64,000 bases of DNA from Psychroflexus lacisalsi (GCF_020164495.1 NZ_JAIQYZ010000001.1:682001-746000), one strand, 5' to 3'; counted from the stretch's first letter, positions 1-10,206 are shown. Numbers and translations are program-made. The notes: generated by a model from the letters alone, not told the origin.

Positions 1-268
1 CAGCATTGATGTTTACAGAGGTAGCTTTAGCTCTAGCCTCGATAACTTCTGTCAACGTATTTCTCTCAAAATCTGCTGCACCCTGTACGGTTTTGACGAG
101 ATTACCTATAAGATCATTTCTACGTTGATAAGCGCTTTCAACGTTACTCCATGCTGTTTTTGCTTCTTCTTGCATTGTGACAGCAGTATTGTTGAAGCCT
201 TTGGTCCAGCTGTATAAGCCAAATACTACAACAACGATGACGATTACTGGAATTAACCACTTTTTCAT
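1..268 (-). CDS. LemA family protein, 3' end outside window
   Basis: The first 89 codons read from an ATG at 268-266, and the rest lies beyond the window start. Residues 1-18 form one hydrophobic membrane segment (MKKWLIPVIVIVVVVVFGLY), followed by a helical region. The segment NNTAVTMQEEAKTAWSNVES and the following YQRRNDLIGNLVKTVQGAA are characteristic of LemA. These are membrane-anchored proteins with an exported helical domain and no firmly established biochemical role. The MerR and M23 genes lie just upstream on the same strand, with 13 bases between the MerR stop and this ATG, so a three-gene operon is likely. Family call is firm; function is unknown. Confidence 0.88.
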   Translation of the reverse strand, partial: MKKWLIPVIVIVVVVFGLYSWTKGFNNTAVTMQEEAKTAWSNVESAYQRRNDLIGNLVKTVQGAADFERNTLTEVIEARAKATSVNINA

Positions 269-281
269 TTTTTTGGTTTTA

Positions 282-611
282 TTAAAGTTGATTTTTGATT
301 GAGATAAGTTCAGATTTTATGGCTTTCAATTTGCTTATCAATTCAAATTTTGAAAGTATTTCTTTTTTGTCTTCGCGTAAATGCGTTTTTGCACCTTCTA
401 AGGTGAAACCACGTTCTTTAACCAAATGGTAAATAAACTCTATGGTTTTGAGATCATCTTGCGAGAACTTCCTGTTTCCTTTTGCGTTTTTTTTAGGTTG
501 AATTTCATCAAATTCTTTTTCCCAAAACCTTATCAAGGATGGATTAACGTTAAAGGCCTTTGCGACTTCTCCGATAGAATAATAGAGTTTGTCTCCGAGA
601 CGGTGTTCCAT
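282..611 (-). CDS. MerR family transcriptional regulator
   Basis: A 109-residue protein with an N-terminal MerR-type winged helix-turn-helix. The motif YYSIGEVAKAFNVNPSLIRF at residues 10-29 is followed by WEKEFDEIQPKKN, the usual MerR recognition helix and wing. The C-terminal third is a dimerisation-type helix (KFELISKLKAIKSEL) with no metal-binding cysteines and no ligand domain. The start codon overlaps the stop of the upstream M23 gene by one base (TAATG), which indicates translational coupling. Short MerR proteins paired with an M23 peptidase and LemA are common in flavobacteria. The target genes cannot be read from the sequence. Confidence 0.88.
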   Translation of the reverse strand: MEHRLGDKLYYSIGEVAKAFNVNPSLIRFWEKEFDEIQPKKNAKGNRKFSQDDLKTIEFIYHLVKERGFTLEGAKTHLREDKKEILSKFELISKLKAIKSELISIKNQL

Positions 612-1585
612 TAGTCTAGAGATTGATTTTCTAGAGCAGATTGATTCAACATTATATCATATTCTTCTGCCGTTAAATCTCCATGGTAGAAATTAATGGG
701 GTTTACTACTTTCCCATTTTTATGAACCTCGTAGTGTAAATGTGGAGCTGTTGAGAGACCTGTATTTCCAACAAAACCTATGATTTCTCCTCGCTTTACC
801 TTTTGCCCAGGTCTTACCTTAAATTCGTTTAAATGAGCATAATAAGTTTCATATCCAAAACCATGGTCAAGAACAATCAAATTACCAAAACCGCTTGATC
901 GCCTTGCTTTTTTAATTACTGCATTTCCTGTGGCGAAAACTTCTGTACTGGTAGGAGCAGAAAAATCCATACCATTATGCATTTTTGGATATTTTAAAAT
1001 GGGATGCATTCGTTTACCAAAACCTGAAGCCATGCGTTTTAAATCATCATTTTTTACAGGCTGTATAGCTGGAATTGAGGCTAGTAAAGCTTCTTTGTTT
1101 TTGGCTAATGTTGCTATTTCATCAAGTGACTTAGATTGTATAATAAGTCTTTTAGACAATTGATCTAGATTTTTTGTTGTTTCAGTTATGATTTCAGAAT
1201 TTTCATAACCTTCTAAATTTTTATATCGATTTACACCACCAAATCCTGATCTTCGCTGTTCTTCGGTAATGGGGTTCGCTTCAAAATAAACTCTATAGAT
1301 GTTGTTATCCCTGTCTTCTACATTTTCCAAAACCCCCACCACTTCTTCCATGCGTTTGTTCAATAATTCATATTGAAATCTCATGTTTTCAACCTCCCTC
1401 TTGTAGGCTTTTTCTTTGGGGGTTTCAACATTTGGAATATTGAGATATACCAATGCTAAAACGAAACTCATGGCAACTATTCCAACCAAGAATAAGACCC
1501 CTAGCGCAAGGTTTTTACCCTTCTTGGGTTCAATTTTGCGGTAGGATAAAGTTTCACTATCGTAGTAATATTTTACTTTACTCAT
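611..1585 (-). CDS. M23 family metallopeptidase (LytM-type, membrane anchored)
   Basis: A 324-residue inner-membrane-anchored peptidoglycan hydrolase candidate. Residues 25-49 form one transmembrane helix, residues about 54-95 are a likely coiled coil, and residues 187-300 are the LytM/M23 domain. The zinc and catalytic residues are present: H203 and D207 in HNGMDF, and H282 and H284 in PHLHYEV. It should therefore be active, unlike the degenerate EnvC/NlpD type. It probably acts on peptide crosslinks in the periplasm during growth or division. It is first in a likely minus-strand operon with MerR and LemA and is divergent from alaS. An imperfect inverted repeat lies in the shared upstream region. 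Confidence 0.92.
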   Translation of the reverse strand: MSKVKYYYDSETLSYRKIEPKKGKNLALGVLFLVGIVAMSFVLALVYLNIPNVETPKEKAYKREVENMRFQYELLNKRMEEVVGVLENVEDRDNNIYRVYFEANPITEEQRRSGFGGVNRYKNLEGYENSEIITETTKNLDQLSKRLIIQSKSLDEIATLAKNKEALLASIPAIQPVKNDDLKRMASGFGKRMHPILKYPKMHNGMDFSAPTSTEVFATGNAVIKKARRSSGFGNLIVLDHGFGYETYYAHLNEFKVRPGQKVKRGEIIGFVGNTGLSTAPHLHYEVHKNGKVVNPINFYHGDLTAEEYDIMLNQSALENQSLD

Positions 1586-1599
1586 TCTTTAATTTTATA

Positions 1600-1630
1600 G
1601 TATTTTTGCACCTGTCAGGTGTCAAAATAC
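1600..1630. promoter_or_regulatory. Imperfect 15-bp inverted repeat between divergent M23 gene and alaS
   Basis: The arms GTATTTTTGCACCTG (1600-1614) and CAGGTGTCAAAATAC (1616-1630) are complementary except at two positions and surround one central T. The left arm contains TATTTTTG (1601-1608), which fits the Bacteroidota -7 consensus TAnnTTTG and points toward alaS, although no clear -33 TTG was found. It lies 15 bases from the M23 start. It could be a regulatory palindrome for either gene. The identity of any binding protein is unknown. Confidence 0.35.
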
Positions 1631-1695
1631 TATTTTGTAACCTACAAATATAGCTTAAAATTGAAACACTTTAAAATAAATTCAGTTCAGACTTT

Positions 1696-4326
1696 ATGAA
1701 ATCAATACTTCTTCGACGTCAATTTTTAGAATTTTTTGAAAGCAAATCTCACACTATTGTAGATTCTGCACCAATTGTTTTAAAGGAAGATCCAACGCTT
1801 ATGTTTACTAATGCGGGGATGAATCAATTTAAACCTTATTTTTTAGGTAATTCTGAACCGAGTTCCAAAAGAGTAACTAACTCTCAAAAGTGTCTACGCG
1901 TAAGTGGAAAACATAACGATCTTGAAGAAGTAGGAAAAGACACCTATCACCACACGATGTTTGAGATGGTGGGAAACTGGAGTTTTGGAGATTATTTTAA
2001 AAAAGAAGCTATAGAGTGGGCTTGGGAGTTTTTGACAGAAGTTCTTAAAATTGATAAGAAAAACTTGTACGTCACTATTTTCGAAGGAGATGAAGCGGAC
2101 GAGCTTCAGAAGGATACTGAGGCTTATGAATTTTGGAAAGCCCTAGTTGATGAGGACAAGATTCTTCTCGGCAATAAAAAGGATAACTTTTGGGAGATGG
2201 GAGACCAGGGTCCCTGTGGTCCTGCTTCCGAAATTCACGTTGATATAAGGTCTGATAAAGAAAAAGCTGAAACTCTAGGTAAAAATCTCGTGAACCAAGA
2301 TCATCCTCAAGTGGTGGAAATCTGGAATTTAGTTTTTATTCAATACAATCGTAAAGCAAACGGAAGTTTGGAAATGCTTCCTTCAAAGCACATAGACACA
2401 GGCATGGGTTTTGAACGTCTGTGTATGGTGATGCAGGATAAAACTTCCAATTATGATACAGATGTATTTACACCAATTATTAAAGAAATAGAAAGTGTCA
2501 CAAATAAATTTTATGGTGAATCAGAAGAGATTGATATCGCCATAAGAGTGATTGCAGACCACGTCAGAGCGGTAGCATTTGCCATTGCTGATGGTCAATT
2601 GCCTAGTAATACAGGCGCAGGTTATGTAATTCGTAGGATTTTGCGACGAGCCATTCGTTATGGATTTACTTTTTTGAATGCGAAAACAGCATTCATTTAT
2701 CAACTTGTAGATGTGTTGTCCAAACAGATGGGCGAAGCTTTTCCAGAAATACAATCTCAAGCTGAGCTTTGCAAAAACGTAATTCGCGAAGAGGAAAAAT
2801 CCTTTTTGAAAACTTTGGAACAAGGTCTCGGTCTGCTTGATAACCTGATGAAAGAATCTGCTTCCAAAACCATCAGTGGCGAAAAGGCTTTTGAGCTCTA
2901 CGATACATTTGGTTTCCCTATCGATTTAACCAGTCTGATTTTAAGTGAAAAGGGCTATAAATTAGACTTCGAAGCATTTCAAAAAGAGCTGGCAAAACAG
3001 AAGAAAAGATCCAAAGATGCTGCGCAAACAAGTTCTGAAGATTGGGTAGAGTTACTTCAGGAAAACAGCAGTGAATTTATAGGATACGACCAGACTGAAG
3101 CTAAAGTAAAGCTCGTAAAATATAGAAAAGTTACTTCCAAAAAAGACGGAGAACAGTATCAGTTGGTATTTGATAAGACTCCATTTTACCCTGAGGGTGG
3201 AGGCCAAGTTGGTGACAAAGGTTGTATAGAATCCAATGATGGTAACAAGGTATATATTCTTGATACCAAAAAGGAAAACAACCAAATCATTCATTTTTCC
3301 AAGACTTTGCCGTCATCTTTAAATGAGGAATTTAAAGCAGTAGTTAATGTTGCTCTGAGGCAAAAAACGGCTGCCAACCATACGGCTACTCATTTGCTTC
3401 ATCAGGCATTGCGAGAAGTTCTCGGAACTCATGTGGAGCAGAAAGGCTCTATGGTAAATTCAGACTATTTGAGATTTGATTTCTCCCATTTCTCCAAATT
3501 AACCGAACAAGAACTTAATGCTGTAGAATATCTGGTAAACGCCAGAATTGAAGAATCAATTGCTTTTGAAGAGGAACGAGAAATTTCCTACGATAAAGCT
3601 ATTGAAAAAGGAGCGATTGCTCTCTTCGGTGAGAAATATGGCGATAAAGTAAGAATGGTACAGTTTGGAAATTCTATGGAATTATGTGGAGGAACTCATG
3701 TCAACAATACAGCAAAACTTTGGCATTTTATCATCAAAAATGAATCTTCTGTGGCTTCTGGAATTCGCCGCATTGAAGCGATTACTTCTGAAGCTGCAAA
3801 AACCTTTTTAACCAAAGAATCTCAACTTTTGGATTCAGTAAAATCTATTCTGAATCAACCGCAGGATATATTAAAGTCAGTAGAATCTCTCCAAGATGAG
3901 AACCAGCAGTTGAAGCGAGAAGTCGAGCAATTAAATCAACTGAAATTAAAGCAAATTAAAGCTGAACTTCAATCTCAACTGAAGCAAATCAACGGTTTCA
4001 ATTTTGTTGCTCACAAAGTAGATTTGGACGCGGGAGCGATGAAGGATTTAGCTTTTCAGATAGGAGGTGAACAAGACCATGTTTTTATTGTTTTGGGAGC
4101 CGAAGCAAATGGTAAAGCTTTGCTTGCTTGCTATATTTCAAAATCACTAGTCGATACAGATGGCTGGAATGCTGGAAAAATTATAAAATCTTTGGGTAAG
4201 CACATACAGGGCGGTGGTGGTGGTCAAGCCTTTTTTGCAACAGCTGGAGGAAAAAATCCTGAAGGAATTCCAAAAGCTCTTCAAGAAGCAAAAACCATAG
4301 CAGAGCAAAACAAAACCGCTGGCTAG
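1696..4326 (+). CDS. alaS: Alanine--tRNA ligase
   Basis: An 876-residue cytoplasmic class II aminoacyl-tRNA synthetase that charges tRNA-Ala; the length is normal for bacterial AlaRS. The N-terminal catalytic core carries the class II motif [14 protein letters not shown] and motif 2 ([19 protein letters not shown]). The editing domain has the zinc/catalytic sets H562-x3-H566 (NHTATH) and C664-x3-H668 (CGGTH). The C-Ala domain ends in the glycine-rich segment [17 protein letters not shown]. No residue loss is seen. The GSCFA gene starts two bases after its stop, so alaS, the GSCFA gene and the TetR gene are probably cotranscribed. Confidence 0.98.
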   Translation: MKSILLRRQFLEFFESKSHTIVDSAPIVLKEDPTLMFTNAGMNQFKPYFLGNSEPSSKRVTNSQKCLRVSGKHNDLEEVGKDTYHHTMFEMVGNWSFGDYFKKEAIEWAWEFLTEVLKIDKKNLYVTIFEGDEADELQKDTEAYEFWKALVDEDKILLGNKKDNFWEMGDQGPCGPASEIHVDIRSDKEKAETLGKNLVNQDHPQVVEIWNLVFIQYNRKANGSLEMLPSKHIDTGMGFERLCMVMQDKTSNYDTDVFTPIIKEIESVTNKFYGESEEIDIAIRVIADHVRAVAFAIADGQLPSNTGAGYVIRRILRRAIRYGFTFLNAKTAFIYQLVDVLSKQMGEAFPEIQSQAELCKNVIREEEKSFLKTLEQGLGLLDNLMKESASKTISGEKAFELYDTFGFPIDLTSLILSEKGYKLDFEAFQKELAKQKKRSKDAAQTSSEDWVELLQENSSEFIGYDQTEAKVKLVKYRKVTSKKDGEQYQLVFDKTPFYPEGGGQVGDKGCIESNDGNKVYILDTKKENNQIIHFSKTLPSSLNEEFKAVVNVALRQKTAANHTATHLLHQALREVLGTHVEQKGSMVNSDYLRFDFSHFSKLTEQELNAVEYLVNARIEESIAFEEEREISYDKAIEKGAIALFGEKYGDKVRMVQFGNSMELCGGTHVNNTAKLWHFIIKNESSVASGIRRIEAITSEAAKTFLTKESQLLDSVKSILNQPQDILKSVESLQDENQQLKREVEQLNQLKLKQIKAELQSQLKQINGFNFVAHKVDLDAGAMKDLAFQIGGEQDHVFIVLGAEANGKALLACYISKSLVDTDGWNAGKIIKSLGKHIQGGGGGQAFFATAGGKNPEGIPKALQEAKTIAEQNKTAG

Positions 4327-4327
4327 T

Positions 4328-5284
4328 ATGAAATTGACTACTGAAGTAACTGTAAACCTTTTTGATAATCCTGTAGACTACAACTCGAAAGTTATGTGTT
4401 TGGGGTCTTGTTTTGCAGAACACATCAGTAAGAAATTAGATTACTATAAGTTTAGATACACAAGCAATCCTTTTGGAATCCTGTTCCATCCACAAGCGAT
4501 TTTGAATGTGGTTGAGAAGTCTTTAAGCGATGAAATGTTTACAAGTGATGATGTTTTTCTTTTTAATGAAAAGTGGCAGTCGTTTTACTCGCACTCCAGG
4601 TTAAGTAGGATTTCTGAAACTGAAACTTTAGCAGTATTAAATTCGGCAAAAGAAGATTTAAAAAAAGCTATAAAAAAATCAACTCATATTATAATTACAC
4701 TTGGAACTTCATTTGTCTATAAGCATTTGACATCAGGTCAGTTGGTTGCCAACTGCCATAAAGTTCCTCAGCATGAGTTTGAAAAGCAATTAACTTCAGT
4801 TATAGATCATCAAGACATATTGACGCGGCTCATAAAATTATGTCGGAAAGCTAATTCCGAAGTCAATTTTATTTTTACGGTGTCTCCAGTGAGACATATT
4901 AAAGATGGTATTGTCGAAAATCAGAGAAGCAAAGCCCATCTTTTGGTAGCTTTGCATCAAGTTTTAGAGAAAGAACCAAATTCTACTTATTTTCCTTCTT
5001 ACGAGTTAATGATGGATGAATTGAGGGATTACCGATTTTATGACCGGGATTTGATTCACCCTAGCACATTAGCCGTAGATTTAATTTGGGAAAGATTCAA
5101 AACGAATTTTATTCCCCAAGCTATTTATGCTGACATGACTAAAGTGGAGAAACTCCAAAAATCTTTAGCTCACCGACAATCTGAAAGTAAAGGAGAAGCT
5201 TTTGAAAAACTTAAAGCTTATCAATATAAATTCAAAAAGGAATTGACTGAGAAATATCCTTTTATGAGATTTCCGAAATTATGA
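4328..5284 (+). CDS. GSCFA domain-containing protein
   Basis: A 318-residue protein with the family-defining motif CLGSCFAEHIS at residues 24-34. This places the Ser-Cys at the position of the nucleophile block of SGNH-type hydrolases. Later it has TLGTSFVY and RDLIHPS, the latter resembling the Asp-x-x-His block of the same fold. Catalysis has not been shown for the family, so only an inferred SGNH-like hydrolase role can be given. No signal peptide is visible. It sits two bases after alaS, and its stop overlaps the TetR start by four bases (ATGA), a strong sign of translational coupling. Confidence 0.85.
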   Translation: MKLTTEVTVNLFDNPVDYNSKVMCLGSCFAEHISKKLDYYKFRYTSNPFGILFHPQAILNVVEKSLSDEMFTSDDVFLFNEKWQSFYSHSRLSRISETETLAVLNSAKEDLKKAIKKSTHIIITLGTSFVYKHLTSGQLVANCHKVPQHEFEKQLTSVIDHQDILTRLIKLCRKANSEVNFIFTVSPVRHIKDGIVENQRSKAHLLVALHQVLEKEPNSTYFPSYELMMDELRDYRFYDRDLIHPSTLAVDLIWERFKTNFIPQAIYADMTKVEKLQKSLAHRQSESKGEAFEKLKAYQYKFKKELTEKYPFMRFPKL

Positions 5285-5844
5285 CCCGAAGACAGGAAAT
5301 TATAAAATTCGCTAAAACCCTGTTTAGAGAACGTGGCTATAAATCCGTAAGTATGCGGGATTTGGCTAAAGCTATGGACTTCAAAGCGGCAAGCCTTTAT
5401 AATCATATCAGTTCTAAAGAAGAAATTTTAGCTGAAATTATTCTTGGAGTGGCTCATTATTTTACTGATGAAATGGAGTTGGTAAAACAACTGGAAGTGG
5501 ATGCTAAAACCCGTTTGGAAGCAGTGATCAATCACCATATTGATATTACTTTACGAAATCCTGAAGCAATCGCTATTGTAAATAATGATTGGGTTCACCT
5601 GGAAGGAGAACATCACCAAACTTTTTTACAACTTCGAAATGCTTATGAAGAAGATCTGCGAAAAATTATTTCTGAAGGTGTGGAAAATGGAGAATTAAAA
5701 TCTAAAAACGCTGAAGTTATTTTGTTTTCACTCCTGTCTACGCTCAGAACTTTGCACTCCTGGTATAGAAAACGAAGTGGTATTGATGGACAACAACTAA
5801 AAAATGATATAACAGAGATACTTCTCCGTGGCATTATAAACTAA
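5281..5844 (+). CDS. TetR/AcrR family transcriptional regulator (candidate PaaR-like)
   Basis: A 187-residue protein with an N-terminal TetR helix-turn-helix. FAKTLFRERGYKSVSMRDLA is followed by FKAASLYNHISSKEEILAEI, covering residues 10-50. The rest is an all-helical ligand-binding domain. The start overlaps the GSCFA stop by four bases. Context suggests a link to the phenylacetyl-CoA genes about 5 kb downstream. The palindromes before paaE and paaF resemble the operator form reported for TetR-type PaaR repressors, which respond to phenylacetyl-CoA. That assignment is inference; no matching palindrome was found upstream of this gene itself. Confidence 0.88.
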   Translation: MTRRQEIIKFAKTLFRERGYKSVSMRDLAKAMDFKAASLYNHISSKEEILAEIILGVAHYFTDEMELVKQLEVDAKTRLEAVINHHIDITLRNPEAIAIVNNDWVHLEGEHHQTFLQLRNAYEEDLRKIISEGVENGELKSKNAEVILFSLLSTLRTLHSWYRKRSGIDGQQLKNDITEILLRGIIN

Positions 5845-5903
5845 GTCGTATTTTTTGCCATAAATTGATATTTTAATGATCTCTGATTTGTGTTTTGATA
5901 AGT

Positions 5904-5911
5904 TAAATTTG
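5904..5911 (+). promoter_or_regulatory. Candidate -7 promoter element for the T9SS-secreted protein gene
   Basis: TAAATTTG matches the Bacteroidota -7 consensus TAnnTTTG exactly, 38 bases before the ATG at 5950. No TTG at the preferred spacing is present, so only the -7 part is supported. Transcription would start near 5917, which argues against any translation start as early as that position and favours the ATG at 5950. Confidence 0.4.
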
Positions 5912-5949
5912 TAGTTTTGATTCTACATTTTATTCCAAATCAATTATTT

Positions 5950-8388
5950 ATGAAAACAACTTTACTTAAAACATTTTTAGTTTTTTTTGCTTTGTTGATG
6001 GTCTCAACTATTTACGGTCAAACCGGCTGGCAAATAGACCAAGTTGATACTCCTTTTACTATCGATTTTGATAACACAGTTGCCGGAGTTAATAATGGAC
6101 AATTCGATGGTACTGGTTTTGCCCCGTCACCTTCAGCTGGTCAATTAAACTCCAATGCTATTACAATGACTGGCATGAGTGATGGGAGCTTAGCTTTTGG
6201 TGACAACAATAATTCAGCTGACTTTGCAAGAGGAACAAATCCAGGGGTAGTAAACACTGGCGGTGTTTATGCTTTTGATATAGCTACTGGAAATAGAGCT
6301 CTAGGGGTTCAGCCTGGTGGATCCGATTTCACGCCTGGAAGTATTATACTTAGATTTCAAAACAAAACTGGAGGAACGATAACTGATTTAATTTTAAGCT
6401 ACAAGATTTTTGTTTTGAATGATCAGCCAAGATCAAACTCATTCAATTTTAGTTATTCTGCTGATAATGTCAATTATACTGACGTGGCTTCACTCGATTT
6501 CGCCACCACTGAATCTGCTGATCCAAGTCCGGTGTGGAGTAAAAGAGAAAAATATACAGTTATTTCTGGTCTTAATTTAGCTGATGATGGTATAATGTAC
6601 TTAAAATGGACTTCTAATGACATTTCGGGAAGTTCTAATCGTGACGAAATTGCTATTGATGATATTCAATTAATTGTAAATCCATCCTCAATTGATTACA
6701 CATTCAATAACACATGGTCACCGCAAGACCCTTCTGGTGTTTCACGTTTAGTAGACAATATTAATGTACAAAGTGGTGTTGCAACTATCACTGATAACAC
6801 ACAGTCAAAGTATGTCACCATTACAACTTCTTCAAGCCTACAAGTAAATTCTAACTCTACCTTAGAAATTTCTGGAGATTTAACAGTAGATGGCGACTTA
6901 ATTTTCAAAAGTGATGCTTCAAGAAGCGCACAACTTGTTCATGCTACAAGTTCAAACCTAATCGGAGAAATCACAGTAGAGCGTTATATCCCAGCAAAGC
7001 GTGCATTTCGCTTCTTAACCTCTCCAGTTGGAGGACAATCCTTTGCAGCATCCTGGCAACAAGGAACTCATATTACTGGAGAAGGAGGTGCAAACAATGG
7101 TTTTGATGAGACCACCACTGACAATCCTTGATTATTTGTTTATGACAATCAAGTAACAACTACTGCAAATGGAGCTGCCTGGGAAGCCGTTACTTCTACC
7201 AATGATATCCTTCAAGCTGGGAAGCCTTATAGGATTTTGGTAAGAGGAGATAGGGAAGAAGTTGATTTATCAGATAATCAATCTGGACCATCAGTAACAA
7301 CTTTAATATCCAAAGGAAATATGCTTTCAGGAGAATTAACGACGGGAAATCAACTTCCAGCTTTGTCACCACTTGCGGATAAATTTAGTTTTGTAGCCAA
7401 TCCTTATCAGGCTGTAGTGGATTTTACAAAGGTTGCAACTTCAGATCTTACTGAGTTTATTTATGTATGGGATGCTCAAATAGCTGGGGATAATGGCAAT
7501 GGAGGTTACCTCAATGTAGCTTTAGATGGTTCTGCTCCAAACCCTTCATCTTCAGATGCTAGTAAGTTTTTAATTCCAGGTCAGTCCTTTTTTGTGAAAA
7601 ATATTGAAACTCTCACTGGCGCTCCAAGTTTGACGTTTTCACCAAACGCTATCGTTTCTAGCGAACTACAACCAGAAATTCTATCGACTTCTGAATTGGC
7701 TTATATAAATATTAGACTTTATAAAGCTCAGGATTTTGTCAATGGATCCATGGAAGCTGACGCTGTTGGTTTGAGGTTTTCAGATGAATTTACAACTTCA
7801 CCTTCAGATGAAGATGCTGACAAATTGATCAATCCGGGAGAAAATATGGTGATATTCAATGAGAAGATTTTGTCGATAGATAAAAGGAATTTTCCCGAAA
7901 ACGACGAGAAGATCCAATTGGCTATGGCTAATTTTAAACAAAACGAGTACACACTAGCTTTCTATTCTGACTATTTGCCAGAAGACAAAAAGCTAATTTT
8001 GATTGACAATTACCTTCAGGAAGAAATCGAAGTCACTGATGACTTTTCCTACAATTTTACTGTAGATAGCTCTATTGAGGGTAGTGATGATCAATCTAGA
8101 TTCCAATTGATGTTGACTCCAGTAACATTGGGACAGGATGATTATTTGGTAAATTCTGTGAGAATTTACCCTAATCCAGCAACTGATTTTTTAAATCTTG
8201 GCGGCGTTAATAACTCTTCAATTTCTGATGTAGAAATCTACTCGATGCTCGGTCAAAAGTTGAATTCAGATTTTATCACTACGGAAAAAGGAATTCAGTT
8301 GGATGTGTCTGCATTAAATACAGGATTGTATTTAGTCAAGATCAAAACTGAAAAAGGAATCACAACAAGACGTTTTATAAAAAATTAA
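5950..8388 (+). pseudogene. T9SS-secreted protein with type A sorting domain, interrupted by in-frame TGA
   Basis: One reading frame of 813 codons runs from the ATG at 5950 to the stop at 8386-8388, broken by a single TGA at 7129-7131 (codon 394). Both sides are clearly one protein in one frame, with coding-like sequence on either side of the TGA. The N-terminus is a signal peptide (KTTLLKTFLVFFALLMVSTI then YGQ). The C-terminal 80 residues form a type IX secretion sorting domain: VRIYPNPATDFLNL, then IYSMLGQKL, GLYLVKI and a final RFIKN. The protein is built of beta-rich repeats and a low-complexity region. Without readthrough the product loses its sorting signal. It may be a recent nonsense mutation (TCA or TTA to TGA is one step), a sequencing error, or recoding. 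The enzymatic role, if any, is unknown. Confidence 0.8.
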
Positions 8389-8410
8389 ATTCAATTTAGA
8401 TATTTGAATT

Positions 8411-8439
8411 AAAGGCTTCAATCTTATATTGAGGCCTTT
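8411..8439 (+). terminator. Rho-independent terminator after the T9SS-secreted protein gene
   Basis: The arms AAAGGCTTCAAT and ATTGAGGCCTTT pair over 12 bases with one G-U, around a short AT-rich loop, 23 bases after the stop at 8388. The downstream strand continues T-rich. It separates this gene from the sugar transferase gene. Confidence 0.75.
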
Positions 8440-8473
8440 GTTATTTGTAAAAAGCTTTGTTTATTTTAGGCGC

Positions 8474-9040
8474 ATGTATTTAAAAGTAGTAAAGCCAATA
8501 TTTGATTTTATTCTGAGCTTTTTTGGGCTTTTGCTTTCGATTCCATTTCTGATTTTAATTTGGATTTTACTTTTATGGATCCACAAATCCAATCCAATTT
8601 TTTTTCAAAAGAGGGTAGGGCAATTTGGAGAATATTTTATTGTTTATAAATTCAAAACTATTAAGGAAAACGGTCAATCCCATTCCTTTTTGAAATTACT
8701 TCGGAAAACTAAAATAGACGAGTTGCCTCAACTATTCAATGTTCTAAAAGGTAAGATGAGTCTTGTGGGACCAAGGCCAGATATTCCTGGTTATTATGAT
8801 AAATTAAAAGGTGATGATCGATTAATACTTCAGCTAAAACCAGGAATTACAGGTTATGCATCTTTGAAATTTGTGAATGAAGAAAAGCTTTTAGCTCAAC
8901 AAGAAGATCCTATAAGTTATAATGACACGGTTTTATTTCCTCAAAAAGTGAAGTTAAATCTAGAGTATTATCGAGAGGTTTCATTCACAACTGACATAAA
9001 AATACTTTTTAAAACAATACTTTTACCTTTCTATCACTAA
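8474..9040 (+). CDS. Sugar transferase (PglC/WcaJ-type polyprenyl-phosphate phosphosugar transferase)
   Basis: A 188-residue monotopic membrane enzyme of the bacterial sugar transferase family. It transfers a phosphosugar from a UDP-sugar to undecaprenyl phosphate at the inner-membrane face. Residues 8-33 form the hydrophobic re-entrant helix. FFQKRVGQFGEYFIVYKFKT, then KTKIDELPQLFNVLKGKMSL and VGPRPDIPGYY, are the conserved catalytic core, including the ED/DE-P and GPRP motifs. The length fits the small PglC class rather than long WbaP/WcaJ forms. The ATG at 8474 was chosen because translation further upstream would enter the terminator hairpin. An aminotransferase of the PglE type follows after ten bases. 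Confidence 0.9.
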   Translation: MYLKVVKPIFDFILSFFGLLLSIPFLILIWILLLWIHKSNPIFFQKRVGQFGEYFIVYKFKTIKENGQSHSFLKLLRKTKIDELPQLFNVLKGKMSLVGPRPDIPGYYDKLKGDDRLILQLKPGITGYASLKFVNEEKLLAQQEDPISYNDTVLFPQKVKLNLEYYREVSFTTDIKILFKTILLPFYH

Positions 9041-9050
9041 TCTTATTTGA

Positions 9051-10199
9051 ATGACTTCAGAATTATCAAAAATATGGTTATCCTCACCACATATGGGTGG
9101 TCAGGAACAGGAATTTGTCAATAAAGCATTTGAAGAAAACTGGATTGCACCTTTGGGTCCAAACGTCAACGGTTTTGAATCTGATTTGCAGGAATACATA
9201 GGACAAAACAAGGAAGTTTCTGTGTTGAGCAGTGGAACGGCCGCAATTCATTTGGCTTTGGTTCAGTTGGGTGTGACTGCCGGAGATGAAGTGATTTGCC
9301 AGAGTTTTACATTTTGTGGTTCTGCCAATCCTGTTATGTATCAGGGAGCAACTCCAATTTTTGTAGACAGTGAGCCTACAACTTGGAATATCTGTCCAAA
9401 AGCACTTGAAAAAGCAATAACAGATAGAATTTTTAAAAGCAAAAAACCAAAAGCGATTATCGCAGTTCATTTATATGGGATGCCGTATTTGATAGATGAG
9501 GTACATGAAGTCGCCTCAAAATATGATATTCCGATTATAGAAGATGCCGCGGAATCTTTGGGTTCTACTTATAAATCAAAATCTTGCGGCACCTTTGGTG
9601 ATTTTGCAGCTTTATCTTTTAATGGCAATAAAATCATTACGACTTCTGGCGGTGGAGCCCTAGTAAGCAAGGATAAAGCATCAAAAGATAAAACTGTTTT
9701 TTACTCAACTCAGGCTAGAGACCAGGCACCGCATTATCAGCATTCTGAAATTGGATTTAATTACAGGATGAGTAATATTTCAGCGGGAATTGGAAGAGGA
9801 CAAATGCTAGTCTTGGATAAGCATATTGCTTTAAGGCGAGTAATGCATCAGTTCTATAAAACTATTTTTTCTGAAATTGATGGAGTTGAAGTTTTAACTG
9901 AGCCATCGGATGACTATTTCAGTAATCACTGGCTGTCAGCAATCACAGTGGATCCGAAACAAACAAATGGAATAAACCGTGAACAAGTGCGCCTACATCT
10001 TGAAACCTACAATATCGAAAGCCGACCACTTTGGAAACCCATGCATTTGCAGCCTGTTTTTGAAAAGTATCCATTTTATGGAAGTAATGTCGCTGAAACA
10101 TTGTTTGAAAACGGACTTTGTTTGCCTTCAGGGTCTAACTTAACTGATGATGATAGAGACAGAATAAAATCAGCAATTTTAGAAGTATTTAAAAAGTAA
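9051..10199 (+). CDS. DegT/DnrJ/EryC1 family PLP-dependent aminotransferase (PglE-like)
   Basis: A 382-residue nucleotide-sugar aminotransferase of fold type I. IWLSSPHMGGQEQEFVNKAF at the N-terminus and IAPLGPNVNGFE are typical of the PglE/PglC-linked subgroup, which aminates UDP-4-keto-sugars in bacillosamine-type pathways. The PLP lysine is K194 in FNGNKIITTSGGG, and EDAAESLGS carries the conserved Asp. It follows the PglC-like gene closely, so the two probably act on the same lipid-linked sugar. The acetyltransferase (PglD) often found between them is absent here. Confidence 0.9.
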   Translation: MTSELSKIWLSSPHMGGQEQEFVNKAFEENWIAPLGPNVNGFESDLQEYIGQNKEVSVLSSGTAAIHLALVQLGVTAGDEVICQSFTFCGSANPVMYQGATPIFVDSEPTTWNICPKALEKAITDRIFKSKKPKAIIAVHLYGMPYLIDEVHEVASKYDIPIIEDAAESLGSTYKSKSCGTFGDFAALSFNGNKIITTSGGGALVSKDKASKDKTVFYSTQARDQAPHYQHSEIGFNYRMSNISAGIGRGQMLVLDKHIALRRVMHQFYKTIFSEIDGVEVLTEPSDDYFSNHWLSAITVDPKQTNGINREQVRLHLETYNIESRPLWKPMHLQPVFEKYPFYGSNVAETLFENGLCLPSGSNLTDDDRDRIKSAILEVFKK

Positions 10200-10206
10200 A
10201 TCGACA

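Noticed and set aside
2521-2823. Open frames on the opposite strand of alaS and many other genes
   Set aside because: They lie wholly inside strongly conserved genes and show no family similarity, so they are treated as shadows.
5281-5844. TetR gene as a certain PaaR
   Set aside because: It is 5 kb from the paa genes, coupled to a GSCFA gene, and has no matching operator of its own. Kept as a candidate only.
7129-7131. TGA at codon 394 as selenocysteine or a reassigned tryptophan codon
   Set aside because: TGA is used as a normal stop for other genes here, for example S23 copy 4 and the decayed M23 gene, and no SECIS-like stem-loop just after the codon was evident. A mutation or sequencing error is simpler.
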